Assembly (NCBI RefSeq): GCF_024213375.1
Contig: NZ_JANAVJ010000033.1
Span: 1 to 58,918, forward strand
DNA: 58,918 nt
Source: Paenibacillus sp. MZ04-78.2
GTDB taxonomy: Bacteria; Bacillota; Bacilli; Paenibacillales; NBRC-103111
Direction of reading: 5' to 3'
The stretch's first letter is position 1. The number at the start of each line of letters is the position of its first letter. The translations under genes were made by a program, and so were the position numbers. Positions 44,697 through 53,109 of the stretch are shown here, piece by piece. The notes below the pieces were generated by a model. That model was not told the origin of the DNA and made no database searches. It worked only from the letters and a program-made list of their open reading frames with translations.

Positions 44697-44735
44697 AAGC
44701 CGTTCATGTCCATATACCAAGGAGCGCACGGCTTT
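44697..44735. terminator. Bidirectional terminator
   Basis: AAAGCCGT/ACGGCTTT stem about 10 bases after the DUF5316 stop and 35 bases after the stop of the leftward small gene at 44770. Confidence 0.6.
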
Positions 44736-44769
44736 AAACACATCAACGAATCAGCATTCGCATTTCCAG

Positions 44770-44922
44770 TTACTTACAAAATTCGATTTGCTGCATCGTG
44801 TACGTCGTCAGACGAACCGGCAGTTTTGTATTCAGCGGCGCGCACTCCTGCACGTACGAATAGGCCTTGCTGCAAAAGCCTTCTGCGGCACGTGCACCGC
44901 CGTACATCTTCCTCTCCCGCAT
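44770..44922 (-). CDS. Candidate small protein, 50 residues
   Basis: ATG 44922, about 9 bases after GGGGTGT, encodes MRERKMYGGARAAEGFCSK, then YSYVQECAPLNTKLPVRL and TTYTMQQIEFCK before TAA. The three Cys and the lack of shadow from a gene on the other strand make it plausible. Its stop is followed by a hairpin terminator on the same strand. Not recognised. The remaining bases to 45177 hold only the presumed promoter area of the activator gene. Confidence 0.35.
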   Translation of the reverse strand: MRERKMYGGARAAEGFCSKAYSYVQECAPLNTKLPVRLTTYTMQQIEFCK

Positions 44923-45177
44923 ATTCAATACACCCCATTAGAGTCCTCGTGATCGCCCTTTGGTTCTCGGCGGTGCAAGATTTTTTTCGCCAGGCTTTTC
45001 GCGAGTGCAAAATTCCCTGCGTCAATGACCCTTCTAAATATTCAAAATTTTGCCTAAATTGTGTTTATCAAGTAGAATAGTTCCGTACCTTAATCGCGCA
45101 AGGGGGCCGATGTTCTTTTCTTATTCGACATGCCATATGGTTTTAGGTGAGAGATTTTTCTGGAGGCGGTGATCCTG

Positions 45178-46614
45178 ATGTCCGATCCGAACGAATTCGG
45201 GTCTCAATATTTCGAGAAAATATTAAATATGGTCGACGTGGGCGTCCATCTGGTGAACCGGGAAGGCACGACCGTCTTTTATAACGACAAAATGGCGGAG
45301 ATCGACAGCCTTGCGCGGAAGCAGGTGCTGCATAAAAATATTTTTCACGTCTACCCTTCCTTAACCCACGAAACGAGCACGCTGGCTAAGGTGCTGCAGA
45401 CCGGACAAGAGGTGCCCGAAAAAATACAGACCTACGTCAACGTCACGGGCAAACGCATTACGACCATCAACCGCACATATCCGCTCTTCGATAACAACAA
45501 ACTCACGGGAGCCTTGGAGGTCGCCAAAGACATTACCAGCATCGTTCAGCTTCACGACCAAATTCTGGACCTGCGCCACCAGCTATACCAAGCCAAGCAG
45601 AAAGACGGCAAAAAGACGGGCGCGGCCCGCTATCATTTCAGCGATCTGATCGGGCAAAGCCCGGTGTTTCTGGAAGCGGTTTCTACGGCTAAAAAAGCTT
45701 CCCGCACCAGCTCCCCCGTCTTCATCTGCGGGGCCACGGGCACGGGCAAGGAATTGTTTGCCCAGAGCATGCACAATGCGAGCGTCCGCCGCAATCATCC
45801 GTTTATCGCGCAGAACTGCGCCGCCGTGCCCGGCGACCTGATGGAGGGCATCATGTTCGGCACGACCCGAGGCGCGTTCACCGGAGCGGTGGACCGTGCG
45901 GGCTTGTTCGAGCAGGCCAGCGGCGGCACGCTGTTTCTGGACGAGATCAACAGCTTGGATCTGCTGCTTCAGGCCAAGCTGCTGCGGGTGCTGCAGGACG
46001 GCATCGTGCGGCGAATCGGGGGGACGTCGGAGCAGCAGGTGAACGTCAGAATCGTCGCAGCGATGAACATGGAACCGCAGGAAGCGCTGGACAAAGGCAT
46101 TTTGCGGCACGACCTCTTTTACCGGCTGAATGTCGTCAACCTCCAGCTTCCCCCGCTGCTGCGCAGGCAGGAGGACATTCCGCTGCTCGCGCAGCATTTT
46201 ATCGAGAAGTTCAATCCGATGTTCGGCATGAAAATTACGGGACTGGCTCCGTCCGCCATGCAGCGGTTCATGGCTTACGCCTGGCCCGGCAACGTTCGCG
46301 AATTGGGGCATGCCATCGAATCTGCCTTCAATATGATCGAGCCGGAAGAGGAGATCCTTGAGGTGCATCATCTGCCTACGAATCTGAGGGAGGCTCCCAG
46401 TCCCATGCCGGTCACCTCTCTGCGGAAGCCGGACCTCACCGCGTTCCCGGCAGGGAAGTTAACCGACCGGATGAAGCAGATGGAGCGGGATGCGATCGTC
46501 GACGCGCTCAAGCGTCACGGCTACAACATCAGCCTTGCCGCGCAAGCCTTGGGGATCAAGCGGCAGGCTTTGCAGTACAAGCTGAACCGGTACGGGATCG
46601 CGAGGAAGCCGTAG
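45178..46614 (+). CDS. Sigma-54-dependent activator (PAS, AAA+, Fis HTH)
   Basis: About 478 residues, RocR-like. The N-terminal PAS domain ([45 protein letters not shown]) senses a signal, a short coil follows, then the AAA+ domain: Walker [10 protein letters not shown], the sigma-54 contact loop GAFTGA, Walker [11 protein letters not shown] and [15 protein letters not shown]; the C-terminal Fis-type HTH is [35 protein letters not shown] 45178 fits GGAGG better than GTG 45169. It ends 50 bases before a perfect -24/-12 promoter driving kamA, so it is the likely activator of lysine use. Confidence 0.95.
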   Translation: MSDPNEFGSQYFEKILNMVDVGVHLVNREGTTVFYNDKMAEIDSLARKQVLHKNIFHVYPSLTHETSTLAKVLQTGQEVPEKIQTYVNVTGKRITTINRTYPLFDNNKLTGALEVAKDITSIVQLHDQILDLRHQLYQAKQKDGKKTGAARYHFSDLIGQSPVFLEAVSTAKKASRTSSPVFICGATGTGKELFAQSMHNASVRRNHPFIAQNCAAVPGDLMEGIMFGTTRGAFTGAVDRAGLFEQASGGTLFLDEINSLDLLLQAKLLRVLQDGIVRRIGGTSEQQVNVRIVAAMNMEPQEALDKGILRHDLFYRLNVVNLQLPPLLRRQEDIPLLAQHFIEKFNPMFGMKITGLAPSAMQRFMAYAWPGNVRELGHAIESAFNMIEPEEEILEVHHLPTNLREAPSPMPVTSLRKPDLTAFPAGKLTDRMKQMERDAIVDALKRHGYNISLAAQALGIKRQALQYKLNRYGIARKP

Positions 46615-46662
46615 CGCGGGTTTTCTTTTGCCAGATCGGTACGGGCCCAGCATCTCCCAATA

Positions 46663-46680
46663 TTGGCACGGTTTTTGCTT
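46663..46680 (+). promoter_or_regulatory. Sigma-54 (-24/-12) promoter of kamA
   Basis: TTGGCACG, 4 bases, TTGCTT: the GG at 46665-46666 and the GC at 46677-46678 are exactly 12 bases apart as required, and every consensus position matches. It is located 38 bases before the kamA start, immediately downstream of its probable activator gene. Confidence 0.9.
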
Positions 46681-46717
46681 ATTAAATTAGCGAAAACGAT
46701 TAATGGAGGTGCTCGCG

Positions 46718-48154
46718 ATGAGCGTACCGATGATGGATCCGCAAAGCAAAGCAAACGTTCCCCCTCTCAGCAGCCAACGGCACTGGAAAGACGTCGAACT
46801 GTGGAAAGACGTGACGGAGGAACAGTGGAACGATTGGCTGTGGCAGTTGACGCACACGATCCGCACCTTGGACGAGTTGAAGCAGGTCGTGAATTTGACT
46901 CCCGAGGAAGAGGAAGGCGTGCGCATTTCGACGCAAACGATTCCATTGAATATAACGCCGTATTACGCTTCGCTTATGCACCCGGACGATCCCCGCTGCC
47001 CGATCCGCTTGCAGTCGGTTCCGATCTCCGCCGAGCTGCTGAAGACGAAATACGATCTGGAGGACCCGCTCCACGAGGACGAGGATTCCCCGACGCCGGG
47101 CTTAACCCACCGTTACCCCGACCGGGTGCTGTTTCTGGTGACCAACCAATGCTCGATGTACTGCCGCTACTGTACGCGCCGCCGTTTCTCGGGCCAAGTG
47201 GGCATGGGGGTGCCCAAGAAGCAGCTGGACGACGCCATCGACTACATCCGCCGCACGCCGGAAGTCCGCGACGTGCTGCTGTCCGGGGGCGACGGCTTGC
47301 TCATCAACGACAACATTGTGGAATATATATTGAAAAATTTGCGGGCGATCCCCCACGTCGAGATTATCCGGATCGGCACGCGGGCTCCGGTCGTCTTCCC
47401 GCAGCGCATTACGGAAAACCTGTGCAACATCCTGAAAAAGTACCATCCGGTATGGCTGAACACGCATTTCAATCATCCTTTGGAAATTACGGCCGAGGCG
47501 AAGCAGGCTTGCGAAATGCTGGCCAACGCGGGCGTTCCGCTGGGGAATCAGGCGGTCATTCTGGCGGGCATTAACGACAGCACGCATATTATGAAAAAGC
47601 TTATGCACGACCTGGTCAAAATCCGCGTCCGCCCCTACTATATTTACCAATGCGATTTGTCCGAAGGTATCGGCCATTTCCGTGCGCCCGTGTCCAAAGG
47701 GTTGGAGATTATCGAGGCGCTGCGTGGCCATACTTCGGGCTATGCCGTCCCGACCTTCGTCGTCGACGCCCCCGGAGGCGGCGGAAAAATCGCGCTGCAG
47801 CCGAATTATCTGATCTCGCAAAGCCAGGATAAAGTCATCCTGCGCAACTATGAAGGCGTTATCGTCGGCTACCCGGAGCCGAAAAATTATGTCTCGGGCC
47901 GCGCCGACGAATACTTCAACGAAATTTACGGCATCCAGCAAGCACCGGCAAGCACAGGAATTATCGCCCTCATGAAGGATGAAAAATTCAACCTGGTGCC
48001 GGAAAACTTGCACCGCATCGGCCGCAGAAAATCGTACGAGGAAGCTTCCGAGCACACCTCGCTGAAAGACCGCCGGCAAAAGCGGGATGAAATGAAGGAA
48101 AAGCTGATCAAAGCGGTGAAGCAGAAGGAGAACGCTTCAAACGCGGAAGCGTGA
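46718..48154 (+). CDS. kamA: L-lysine 2,3-aminomutase
   Basis: 478 residues of the KamA radical-SAM family. The cluster motif CSMYCRYCTRRR sits at residues 145-156 (Cys 145, 149, 152), followed by LLSGGDGLLI and RIGTRAPVVFPQRIT (lysine and PLP site), YYIYQCDLSEGIGHFRAP and VDAPGGGGKI, whose Lys binds PLP. It converts lysine to beta-lysine. ATG 46718 has TGGAGGTG upstream. A 40-residue basic tail is at the C-terminus as in Bacillus KamA. First structural gene of the lysine cluster, under sigma-54 control. Confidence 0.97.
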   Translation: MSVPMMDPQSKANVPPLSSQRHWKDVELWKDVTEEQWNDWLWQLTHTIRTLDELKQVVNLTPEEEEGVRISTQTIPLNITPYYASLMHPDDPRCPIRLQSVPISAELLKTKYDLEDPLHEDEDSPTPGLTHRYPDRVLFLVTNQCSMYCRYCTRRRFSGQVGMGVPKKQLDDAIDYIRRTPEVRDVLLSGGDGLLINDNIVEYILKNLRAIPHVEIIRIGTRAPVVFPQRITENLCNILKKYHPVWLNTHFNHPLEITAEAKQACEMLANAGVPLGNQAVILAGINDSTHIMKKLMHDLVKIRVRPYYIYQCDLSEGIGHFRAPVSKGLEIIEALRGHTSGYAVPTFVVDAPGGGGKIALQPNYLISQSQDKVILRNYEGVIVGYPEPKNYVSGRADEYFNEIYGIQQAPASTGIIALMKDEKFNLVPENLHRIGRRKSYEEASEHTSLKDRRQKRDEMKEKLIKAVKQKENASNAEA

Positions 48155-48382
48155 GGCGTTGGCGATAGGGGGAGCTTGGGCGGTTCCTCCTTGGCTGGCT
48201 TGGCAGGCGAGGGCTGTGTAAGGATTTTGGCATGCGGAAGGGCTGTGCGGGGGGCACGTCTGCCAGGCGTTTTTTCCGAAGGCTACCGGAGTTTTACCAA
48301 CGTAAGCCTCTCTCGGAGCGCGTTTTGTTGTAATACGGCGGGCGGTTGGCCTCTGGCGCAAAACGTCGGGGCAAGCGAATTA

Positions 48383-48425
48383 GCCCTCGCGCATTCCACC
48401 AGGGAGCGTCGAGGGCTTTATTCGG
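48383..48425 (+). terminator. Terminator of kamA
   Basis: AGCCCTCG/CGAGGGCT stem with TTTATT tail. It is 230 bases after the kamA stop; the stretch between (48155-48382) shows no gene. Confidence 0.65.
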
Positions 48426-48453
48426 GCTGCGTGGGCAGCAAGTACGTTCCTAT

Positions 48454-48720
48454 TTAACCTTTGCTTGAAAATTTGTTGATTCGCGGCGCGTTCATCAGCT
48501 CTTCGTAACGAAACTTGCTTCCCAGCGCAGAGAAGTCGTTCAAATAAAGCGCCTCTTCGATTCGCTGCGACATGTTTTCGGTAACGTATTGTCCGCAGTT
48601 AGGACAATCCAACGCCGGAGCTTCCATAATCTGCACCGCCGTTTTCCCGTCCGGCGCCACCCAATAGCAATCTTTTACGCTCTCGCAGATCGCTTCCGCA
48701 TTGCACCACATACATTTCAT
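48454..48720 (-). CDS. yokU: YokU-family zinc-ribbon protein
   Basis: 88 residues. A CMWC knuckle at the start and CPNCG in the middle form a YgiT/MqsA-like zinc ribbon (KCMWCNAEAICESVKDCYW, ALDCPNCGQYVTENMSQRIEE). It matches B. subtilis YokU, which sits beside kamA there too. Function unknown; the conserved neighbourhood suggests a link to lysine aminomutase use or regulation. Encoded against kamA and convergent with it. Confidence 0.82.
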   Translation of the reverse strand: MKCMWCNAEAICESVKDCYWVAPDGKTAVQIMEAPALDCPNCGQYVTENMSQRIEEALYLNDFSALGSKFRYEELMNAPRINKFSSKG

Positions 48721-48923
48721 CGTTCGTTCTCTCCCCTCTCCAGGTTGTCAATATTTTTACCATATTGTATATAAGCAAAGTTGATGCCAACTTAGGATGG
48801 GAACGAAATAACCTTATAGACCGGGTGAAAGCCATACAATGCCGCAAAATCTTTTGCACTTCGCCATCATCTTGCAGCAAAACTTTTTGTCCGCCGGGAG
48901 AATAGACGTGATCCCCTCTCGCA

Positions 48924-48941
48924 TTAGCCCTGTTTTTGCTT
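48924..48941 (+). promoter_or_regulatory. Possible degenerate sigma-54 promoter of ablB
   Basis: TTAGCCCTGTTTTTGCTT aligns with the kamA promoter: the downstream ten bases GTTTTTGCTT are identical and the spacing of -24 and -12 dinucleotides is 12. The -24 GG is AG, which weakens it. It is 157 bases before the ablB start. Confidence 0.4.
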
Positions 48942-48980
48942 TAAACTTAGGGATGGACCGAATGTGTGGGGTATATTTGT

Positions 48981-49080
48981 GAAGTAGCTTTCTTACGGAA
49001 ATCTAAGCACATGCTTACGAAGTAGCTTTCCTACGGAAAGCTAAGCACATGCTTACGAAGTCAGCTTTTCTACGAAAAGC
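48981..49080 (+). repeat. Tandem 38-bp hairpin repeats in the ablB leader
   Basis: Two full 38-bp units (from 48981 and 49019) and one partial unit (from 49057). Each has a hairpin AGCTTTCC-TAC-GGAAAGCT type arm pair and the palindrome TAAGCA-CA-TGCTTA. The third unit runs into the ribosome site of ablB. Confidence 0.8.
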
Positions 49081-49097
49081 TCTGAGGAGGAAAAAAA

Positions 49098-49967
49098 ATG
49101 CTGGAAGAACAAGCTTACTATACCAATCAAGTCGAGCAGGGACGCGATTACGAGATGCATGTCTGCCTCGATTTCTTTAACAAAAGGATACGGATAGACG
49201 ATTACCGGGGAAATATCGATGCTATTTACGGGCGTATGTGCGAGCTTGCCAGCCAGCATGCGTTAACCAAAGCCTTCGTCAAGTCGCGTGAAGAAGATTG
49301 GCCTGCCTTTTTATCCAAAGGCTGCACGCTTGAAGGGATCTATAAAGGCTACTTTCTTGGCAGCGACGCCTATTGTATGGCCGTCTACTTCGATCTGGAG
49401 CGTCGGACCAGCGATTACTGGATCGAGGAAGATCACATTTTGGGGCAAGTGCTTCAGCTCCCCTTGAAGCCGGAATGCCCGCAGATCCCCGCGGACTGTA
49501 CGCTGCGCGTCGCCGAGCCGGAAGATGCCGAGGCGCTTGCCGCTTTGTATGGCCAAGTATTTCAAACGTACCCAACACCTATGAGCCAGCCATGGTACGT
49601 CGAGAAGGTCATCCGGGAGGGCACCGTCTTTTATATTGTGGAACAAGCAGGCCTGCTGATCAGCGCCGCCTCGGCGGAAATCAACGAAGCGTACCGCAAT
49701 GCGGAAATTACGGATTGTGCTACGCTCCCCGCTTACCGCAAGCTGGGACTCATGAGAGTGATCATTCATGCGCTGGAGGAGGAATTGCACAGCAGGAACA
49801 TCTATTGCGCCTATTCGCTGGCGAGAGCCCTTTCGTTCGGCATGAATGCCGCCCTCGGGCAGATGGGGTACCGTTACTACGGCCGACTGACGAAAAGCGT
49901 CGAGATTTACGACAAATTCGAGGATATGAATCTGTGGGTTAAAGACCTCGGGGAGGGAAGGACTTAG
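49098..49967 (+). CDS. ablB: Beta-lysine N6-acetyltransferase
   Basis: 289 residues, the AblB/YodP family. The N-terminal part (CLDFFNKRIRIDDYRGNIDAI, HALTKAFVKSREEDWPAFLSKG) is characteristic of the family; the C-terminal GNAT domain includes LRVAEPEDAEALAALYGQVFQTYPTP and the acetyl-CoA loop TLPAYRKLGLMRVIIHALEEEL. It transfers acetyl to the terminal amino group of beta-lysine. AGGAGG precedes ATG 49098. N-acetyl-beta-lysine can serve as an osmolyte, but the neighbouring deacylase and transaminases here favour catabolism. Confidence 0.93.
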   Translation: MLEEQAYYTNQVEQGRDYEMHVCLDFFNKRIRIDDYRGNIDAIYGRMCELASQHALTKAFVKSREEDWPAFLSKGCTLEGIYKGYFLGSDAYCMAVYFDLERRTSDYWIEEDHILGQVLQLPLKPECPQIPADCTLRVAEPEDAEALAALYGQVFQTYPTPMSQPWYVEKVIREGTVFYIVEQAGLLISAASAEINEAYRNAEITDCATLPAYRKLGLMRVIIHALEEELHSRNIYCAYSLARALSFGMNAALGQMGYRYYGRLTKSVEIYDKFEDMNLWVKDLGEGRT

Positions 49968-50025
49968 CGGAAGCTAGGCCTTCCCTTTCATACGGATAGG
50001 ACATGCAATTTATTCTCGCAAAAAA

Positions 50026-50307
50026 CTATCTTTCACCGGGAAACAATATAGCGATTACCACCAATTGATTTTCAATAGTTTGATAGTAAATCCTAAACTT
50101 CCTAATGATTGCCCGTGAAAAACCTTGAAATTCACCAAATTCTTCGACATAGGTAAGCCCGATCACTGGATTTAGTAGCAAATCTTCTACTTCCATCACG
50201 AGTTTCGCAATAAAATTATAAGTTTCTTCAGAAGTAAAATGTTCGCCGCGAAAAGAACGCAATTTCTCAATGATCGGCTCAGGCCAAACAACTTGATTTT
50301 TTTTCAT
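50026..50307 (-). CDS. RelE/ParE-family toxin
   Basis: 93 residues with a basic N-terminus, a helical pair (IEKLRSFRGEHFTSEETYNFIAKLVMEVEDLL) and the RelE/ParE beta sheet end (GFSRAIIRKFRIYYQTIENQLVVIAILFPGER), where the Arg residues and the Tyr are typical. It overlaps the antitoxin gene by 4 bases in antitoxin-first order. mRNA cleavage versus gyrase inhibition cannot be decided from sequence. Confidence 0.75.
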   Translation of the reverse strand: MKKNQVVWPEPIIEKLRSFRGEHFTSEETYNFIAKLVMEVEDLLLNPVIGLTYVEEFGEFQGFSRAIIRKFRIYYQTIENQLVVIAILFPGER

Positions 50308-50573
50308 TTCATAAAATCTCTGGGAGACAATCGCTTTATTAAATCGGAAGTGGATGTAGTTTTCCCTTGTCTAAATGCCTCTAGGCTTTCATCCATCATT
50401 TGTTTGAGATGTGGGCTTGATAGAACATCTGAGGCAATGGAATTTTGATCTTCTTCTTGCAGAACAATAGTAAATTTTCCTTTTCCGGGAATAAAAACCT
50501 GACGTACGGAATCCTCACGGCTCATATTTATAAATTGCTCCATTAAGTCCTCAGTTGTACGAACCTCTTCCAT
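50304..50573 (-). CDS. Antitoxin of the RelE/ParE pair
   Basis: About 89 residues, acidic (MEEVRTTEDLMEQFINMSREDSV) with a small beta part (RQVFIPGKGKFTIVLQEEDQN) and a C-terminal helix (HLKQMMDESLEAFRQGKTTS) that would wrap the toxin. GGTGGTGAT precedes ATG 50573; an in-frame ATG at 50594 is less likely. The upstream position and the ATGA overlap with the toxin are the usual TA layout. Confidence 0.7.
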   Translation of the reverse strand: MEEVRTTEDLMEQFINMSREDSVRQVFIPGKGKFTIVLQEEDQNSIASDVLSSPHLKQMMDESLEAFRQGKTTSTSDLIKRLSPRDFMK

Positions 50574-50664
50574 ATCGATCACCACCCATTTCATTACGAT
50601 ATTTTAATCATACCACAGGCTAAGGTGGTACGTAACGCGATGTTTGATGGCATTTTTTTAGAAG

Positions 50665-50755
50665 GACCCACCCAACGCACGAACCGATTCTCAGGCGTGT
50701 TGTAATGCACCTGCCGCTTCGTATCCAGCACATGGCTCGGGACCAACCCTCCTGG
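50665..50755 (-). pseudogene. Fragment resembling a DUF2357 protein
   Basis: On the minus strand the frame reads GLVPSHVLDTKRQVHYNTPE then NRFVRWV and loses similarity. The pattern of Asn-Thr-Pro-Glu-Asn-Arg-Phe followed by a Lys/Arg-Trp/Tyr pair is that of DUF2357 proteins encoded beside McrB-like GTPases. Only about 30 residues remain. The rest of 50574-50895 shows no gene. Recognition is from memory, so moderate to low confidence. Confidence 0.35.
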
Positions 50756-50895
50756 CAGTATCCAACAATGGATTGCCTAACCTACATACCTCCACTTTCG
50801 TACTCCTCCCAACAAACAATAAAATCCAGTCGATTTCCATAAGCATTCCCTTGTTTTATTTGGTAAAATAATAGCGCATTAAGAGGTGATTGGAA

Positions 50896-51510
50896 ATGAA
50901 ATGCAAACTTGGAACCATTATTTTGTTTATAGGTTGCGTATTATTGAATGGCTGTGGAGTTATTAGTACGAATAAACCAGCGGAACCAAACAAAGGTGTT
51001 GCCGCTGTAAATACGAAGCAACATCAATTCAAACCGATTGAGAAGGGTCCAGGCCCGCTCACAAAAGAGAATACTTCCATCGGAGGTATCCATATTGGGG
51101 ATAGTCATGAAAAAGTCAAATCCTTACTTGGAGAGCCAACACAAATCATTAATAGTGGCGGGGGAACCCCGGAAGTCGAATGGTATTATGAAAAGCAGAA
51201 TGCCAGAATCCTTTTTTATCGTAATAGCGAAAAGGACCCGGTCGGTGGTGTAGAAAATATTTTGTTGGCGAGTCCTTCTACCTTGAAAACGGATAAGGAC
51301 ATCGGCATTGGTGATTCAGCCGAACAACTCATGAATAGCTATCAAAAAATAGAAGCTGACGGTAATAAAGCGGCAAGTTACTGGGTAACTGGTGTTACTC
51401 AGACCGAGGGCGTATACCATCCTTACCTCCTATTTCTAATGGATGACAACAATCGTATTAAGAACATCCAGTTATCCAACCATTTTATCGATCCGGCTAA
51501 CACAAAATGA
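50896..51510 (+). CDS. Small lipoprotein with SmpA/OmlA-like domain
   Basis: About 204 residues. Lipoprotein signal with lipobox LLNGC at roughly residues 17-21, a Lys/Pro linker, then a domain with the pattern GGIHIGDSHEKVKSLLGEPTQII, repeated in weaker form as DIGIGDSAEQLMNSY. This G-DS-x3-V-xx-LLG-P arrangement is typical of SmpA/OmlA-like folds. ATG 50896 has GAGGTGA upstream (TTG 50890 is too close). Surface-anchored, function unknown. It interrupts the lysine cluster between ablB and the converging operon. Confidence 0.75.
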   Translation: MKCKLGTIILFIGCVLLNGCGVISTNKPAEPNKGVAAVNTKQHQFKPIEKGPGPLTKENTSIGGIHIGDSHEKVKSLLGEPTQIINSGGGTPEVEWYYEKQNARILFYRNSEKDPVGGVENILLASPSTLKTDKDIGIGDSAEQLMNSYQKIEADGNKAASYWVTGVTQTEGVYHPYLLFLMDDNNRIKNIQLSNHFIDPANTK

Positions 51511-51550
51511 ACTAACGTTAAGCAACTCCATCTGAAACAATAACAAAAGA

Positions 51551-51597
51551 AGACGCTACTATAGGCGTTTTCAGCCAAATCAGTAGCGTCCTTCGAA
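51551..51597. terminator. Terminator between lipoprotein and ALDH genes
   Basis: GACGCTACT/AGTAGCGTC 9-pair stem between convergent genes; a T-poor tail on the right and TTCTTTTG on the left. Confidence 0.6.
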
Positions 51598-51654
51598 TTC
51601 GCTATTTCCTATCAGATGCAAATCGATAACAAACTTTAGTAGCTCCTCCCCACC

Positions 51655-53079
51655 TTACCGACTACGGTTAAACACCACGAGTTTCAGCTCCGTCAATTCC
51701 TCCACCGCATACTTGACGCCTTCGCGTCCGACGCCGCTTTCTTTCACGCCGCCGTAGGGCATATGATCGAGCCGGAAGGTCGGAATATCATTGATCATGA
51801 CGCCGCCGACATGCAGCTTATCGATCGCGTTCATGGCCGTATGCAGGTTGTCGGTATAAATCCCGGCCTGAAGCCCGTAGACGGAATGGTTGACCCAGTC
51901 TACCGCTTCCTCCACCGAGCTAACCTTGTTGATCAGCACAATCGGAGCGAACACTTCCTTGCACGATACTTGCGCGTCAGGAGGGACATTCAGCAGCACC
52001 GTCGGCGCGAGAATCCCGCCTTCGGCCGTTCCGCCCAGCGCCACGGTTGCCCCCTGCTGCTCGGCTTCTTGAATCCATGCCACGGCCCGCTCCGTTTCAC
52101 GTTCGGAGATCATCGCGGACAGATCCGTCTCGGCATCCAGCGGGTCTCCAAGCTTGAGCTGCTTGGCCGCTGCGACGAATTTTTCGACAAATTCGTCATA
52201 CCTTTCCTCCATGACGTACACCCGCTGCAAGGAGATGCAGACTTGGCCCTGGAACGAGAAAGCGCCCGTGACACAGCGCGCAATAATGGAATCGATCCGG
52301 GCGTCACTGTCCACGATAACCGCGGAATTGGAGCCCAGCTCCAGCGTAACCCGCTTCAATCCGGCTTTCGCGCGGATGCTTTTGCCGACGGACGGGCTTC
52401 CCGTGAACGTGATGACATCGACGCGGGGGTCCTCGACGATTTTATCGCCAATGACTCTGCCCGCGCCGGTGACGACGTTCAGAGCGCCGGCAGGAAGCCC
52501 GGCTTCCATGAACAGCTCCGCGATGAAGAACGCGGATAACGGCGTCTGGCCCGCAGGCTTCAGGACGACGGTATTGCCTGCGGCAATCGCCGGGCCCAGC
52601 TTATGGGCGACCAAATTCATCGGGAAATTGAACGGGGTGACCGCACCGACCACGCCCAGTGGCTCTCTCACGGTATAAGCGAAGCGTCCTTCCCCTCCGG
52701 GAACGGCGTCCATCGCCAACGTTTCGCCGTGAATCCGCTTTGCTTCCTCGCCCGCCAGCTTATACGTCTGGATCGTGCGGTCCACCTCGATCAATGCGGC
52801 TTTGATCGGCTTGGCGGCTTCCAGCGCGATGAGGCGGGCCGCTTCTTCGCGGCGCTGTTCCAGCAGGCGGGACACGGTTTCCAGAATGCGGGCCCGTTGA
52901 TGGGCCGGCATGCTTCGCATGACCGGCTTGCAGCGGACCGCCGCTTCGATCGCCAGCTCGGTCTCCGCGAGGTCAGCCGAAGCGATGTCGGCTAACTTTT
53001 CTTTGGAGTACGGCGAGTACAGCGAGGTGTAATTTTTCGTTTCAACCCAGGTTCCGTCGATGAATGCATGCTTTTTCAT
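51655..53079 (-). CDS. NAD(P)-dependent aldehyde dehydrogenase
   Basis: 474 residues. GAVTPFNFPMNLVAHKLGPAIAAGNTVVLKPA (cofactor pocket), ITFTGSPSVGKSI, general base Glu in LELGSNSAVIVD and catalytic Cys in FSFQGQVCISLQR are intact; C-terminal EVFAPIVLINK and PYGGVKESGVGREG are typical. Last gene of the leftward operon, 31 bases after the GABA-type aminotransferase. In this context succinate semialdehyde is the most likely substrate, giving succinate; the sequence alone does not decide the aldehyde. AGGAGG precedes ATG 53079. Confidence 0.93.
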   Translation of the reverse strand: MKKHAFIDGTWVETKNYTSLYSPYSKEKLADIASADLAETELAIEAAVRCKPVMRSMPAHQRARILETVSRLLEQRREEAARLIALEAAKPIKAALIEVDRTIQTYKLAGEEAKRIHGETLAMDAVPGGEGRFAYTVREPLGVVGAVTPFNFPMNLVAHKLGPAIAAGNTVVLKPAGQTPLSAFFIAELFMEAGLPAGALNVVTGAGRVIGDKIVEDPRVDVITFTGSPSVGKSIRAKAGLKRVTLELGSNSAVIVDSDARIDSIIARCVTGAFSFQGQVCISLQRVYVMEERYDEFVEKFVAAAKQLKLGDPLDAETDLSAMISERETERAVAWIQEAEQQGATVALGGTAEGGILAPTVLLNVPPDAQVSCKEVFAPIVLINKVSSVEEAVDWVNHSVYGLQAGIYTDNLHTAMNAIDKLHVGGVMINDIPTFRLDHMPYGGVKESGVGREGVKYAVEELTELKLVVFNRSR

Positions 53080-53109
53080 GAAGTGAATCCGCCTCCTTAT
53101 GCGATACGA

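Noticed and set aside
48981..49080. CRISPR array
   Set aside because: Repeats are directly abutting with no spacers and only about 2.7 units; no cas gene nearby.
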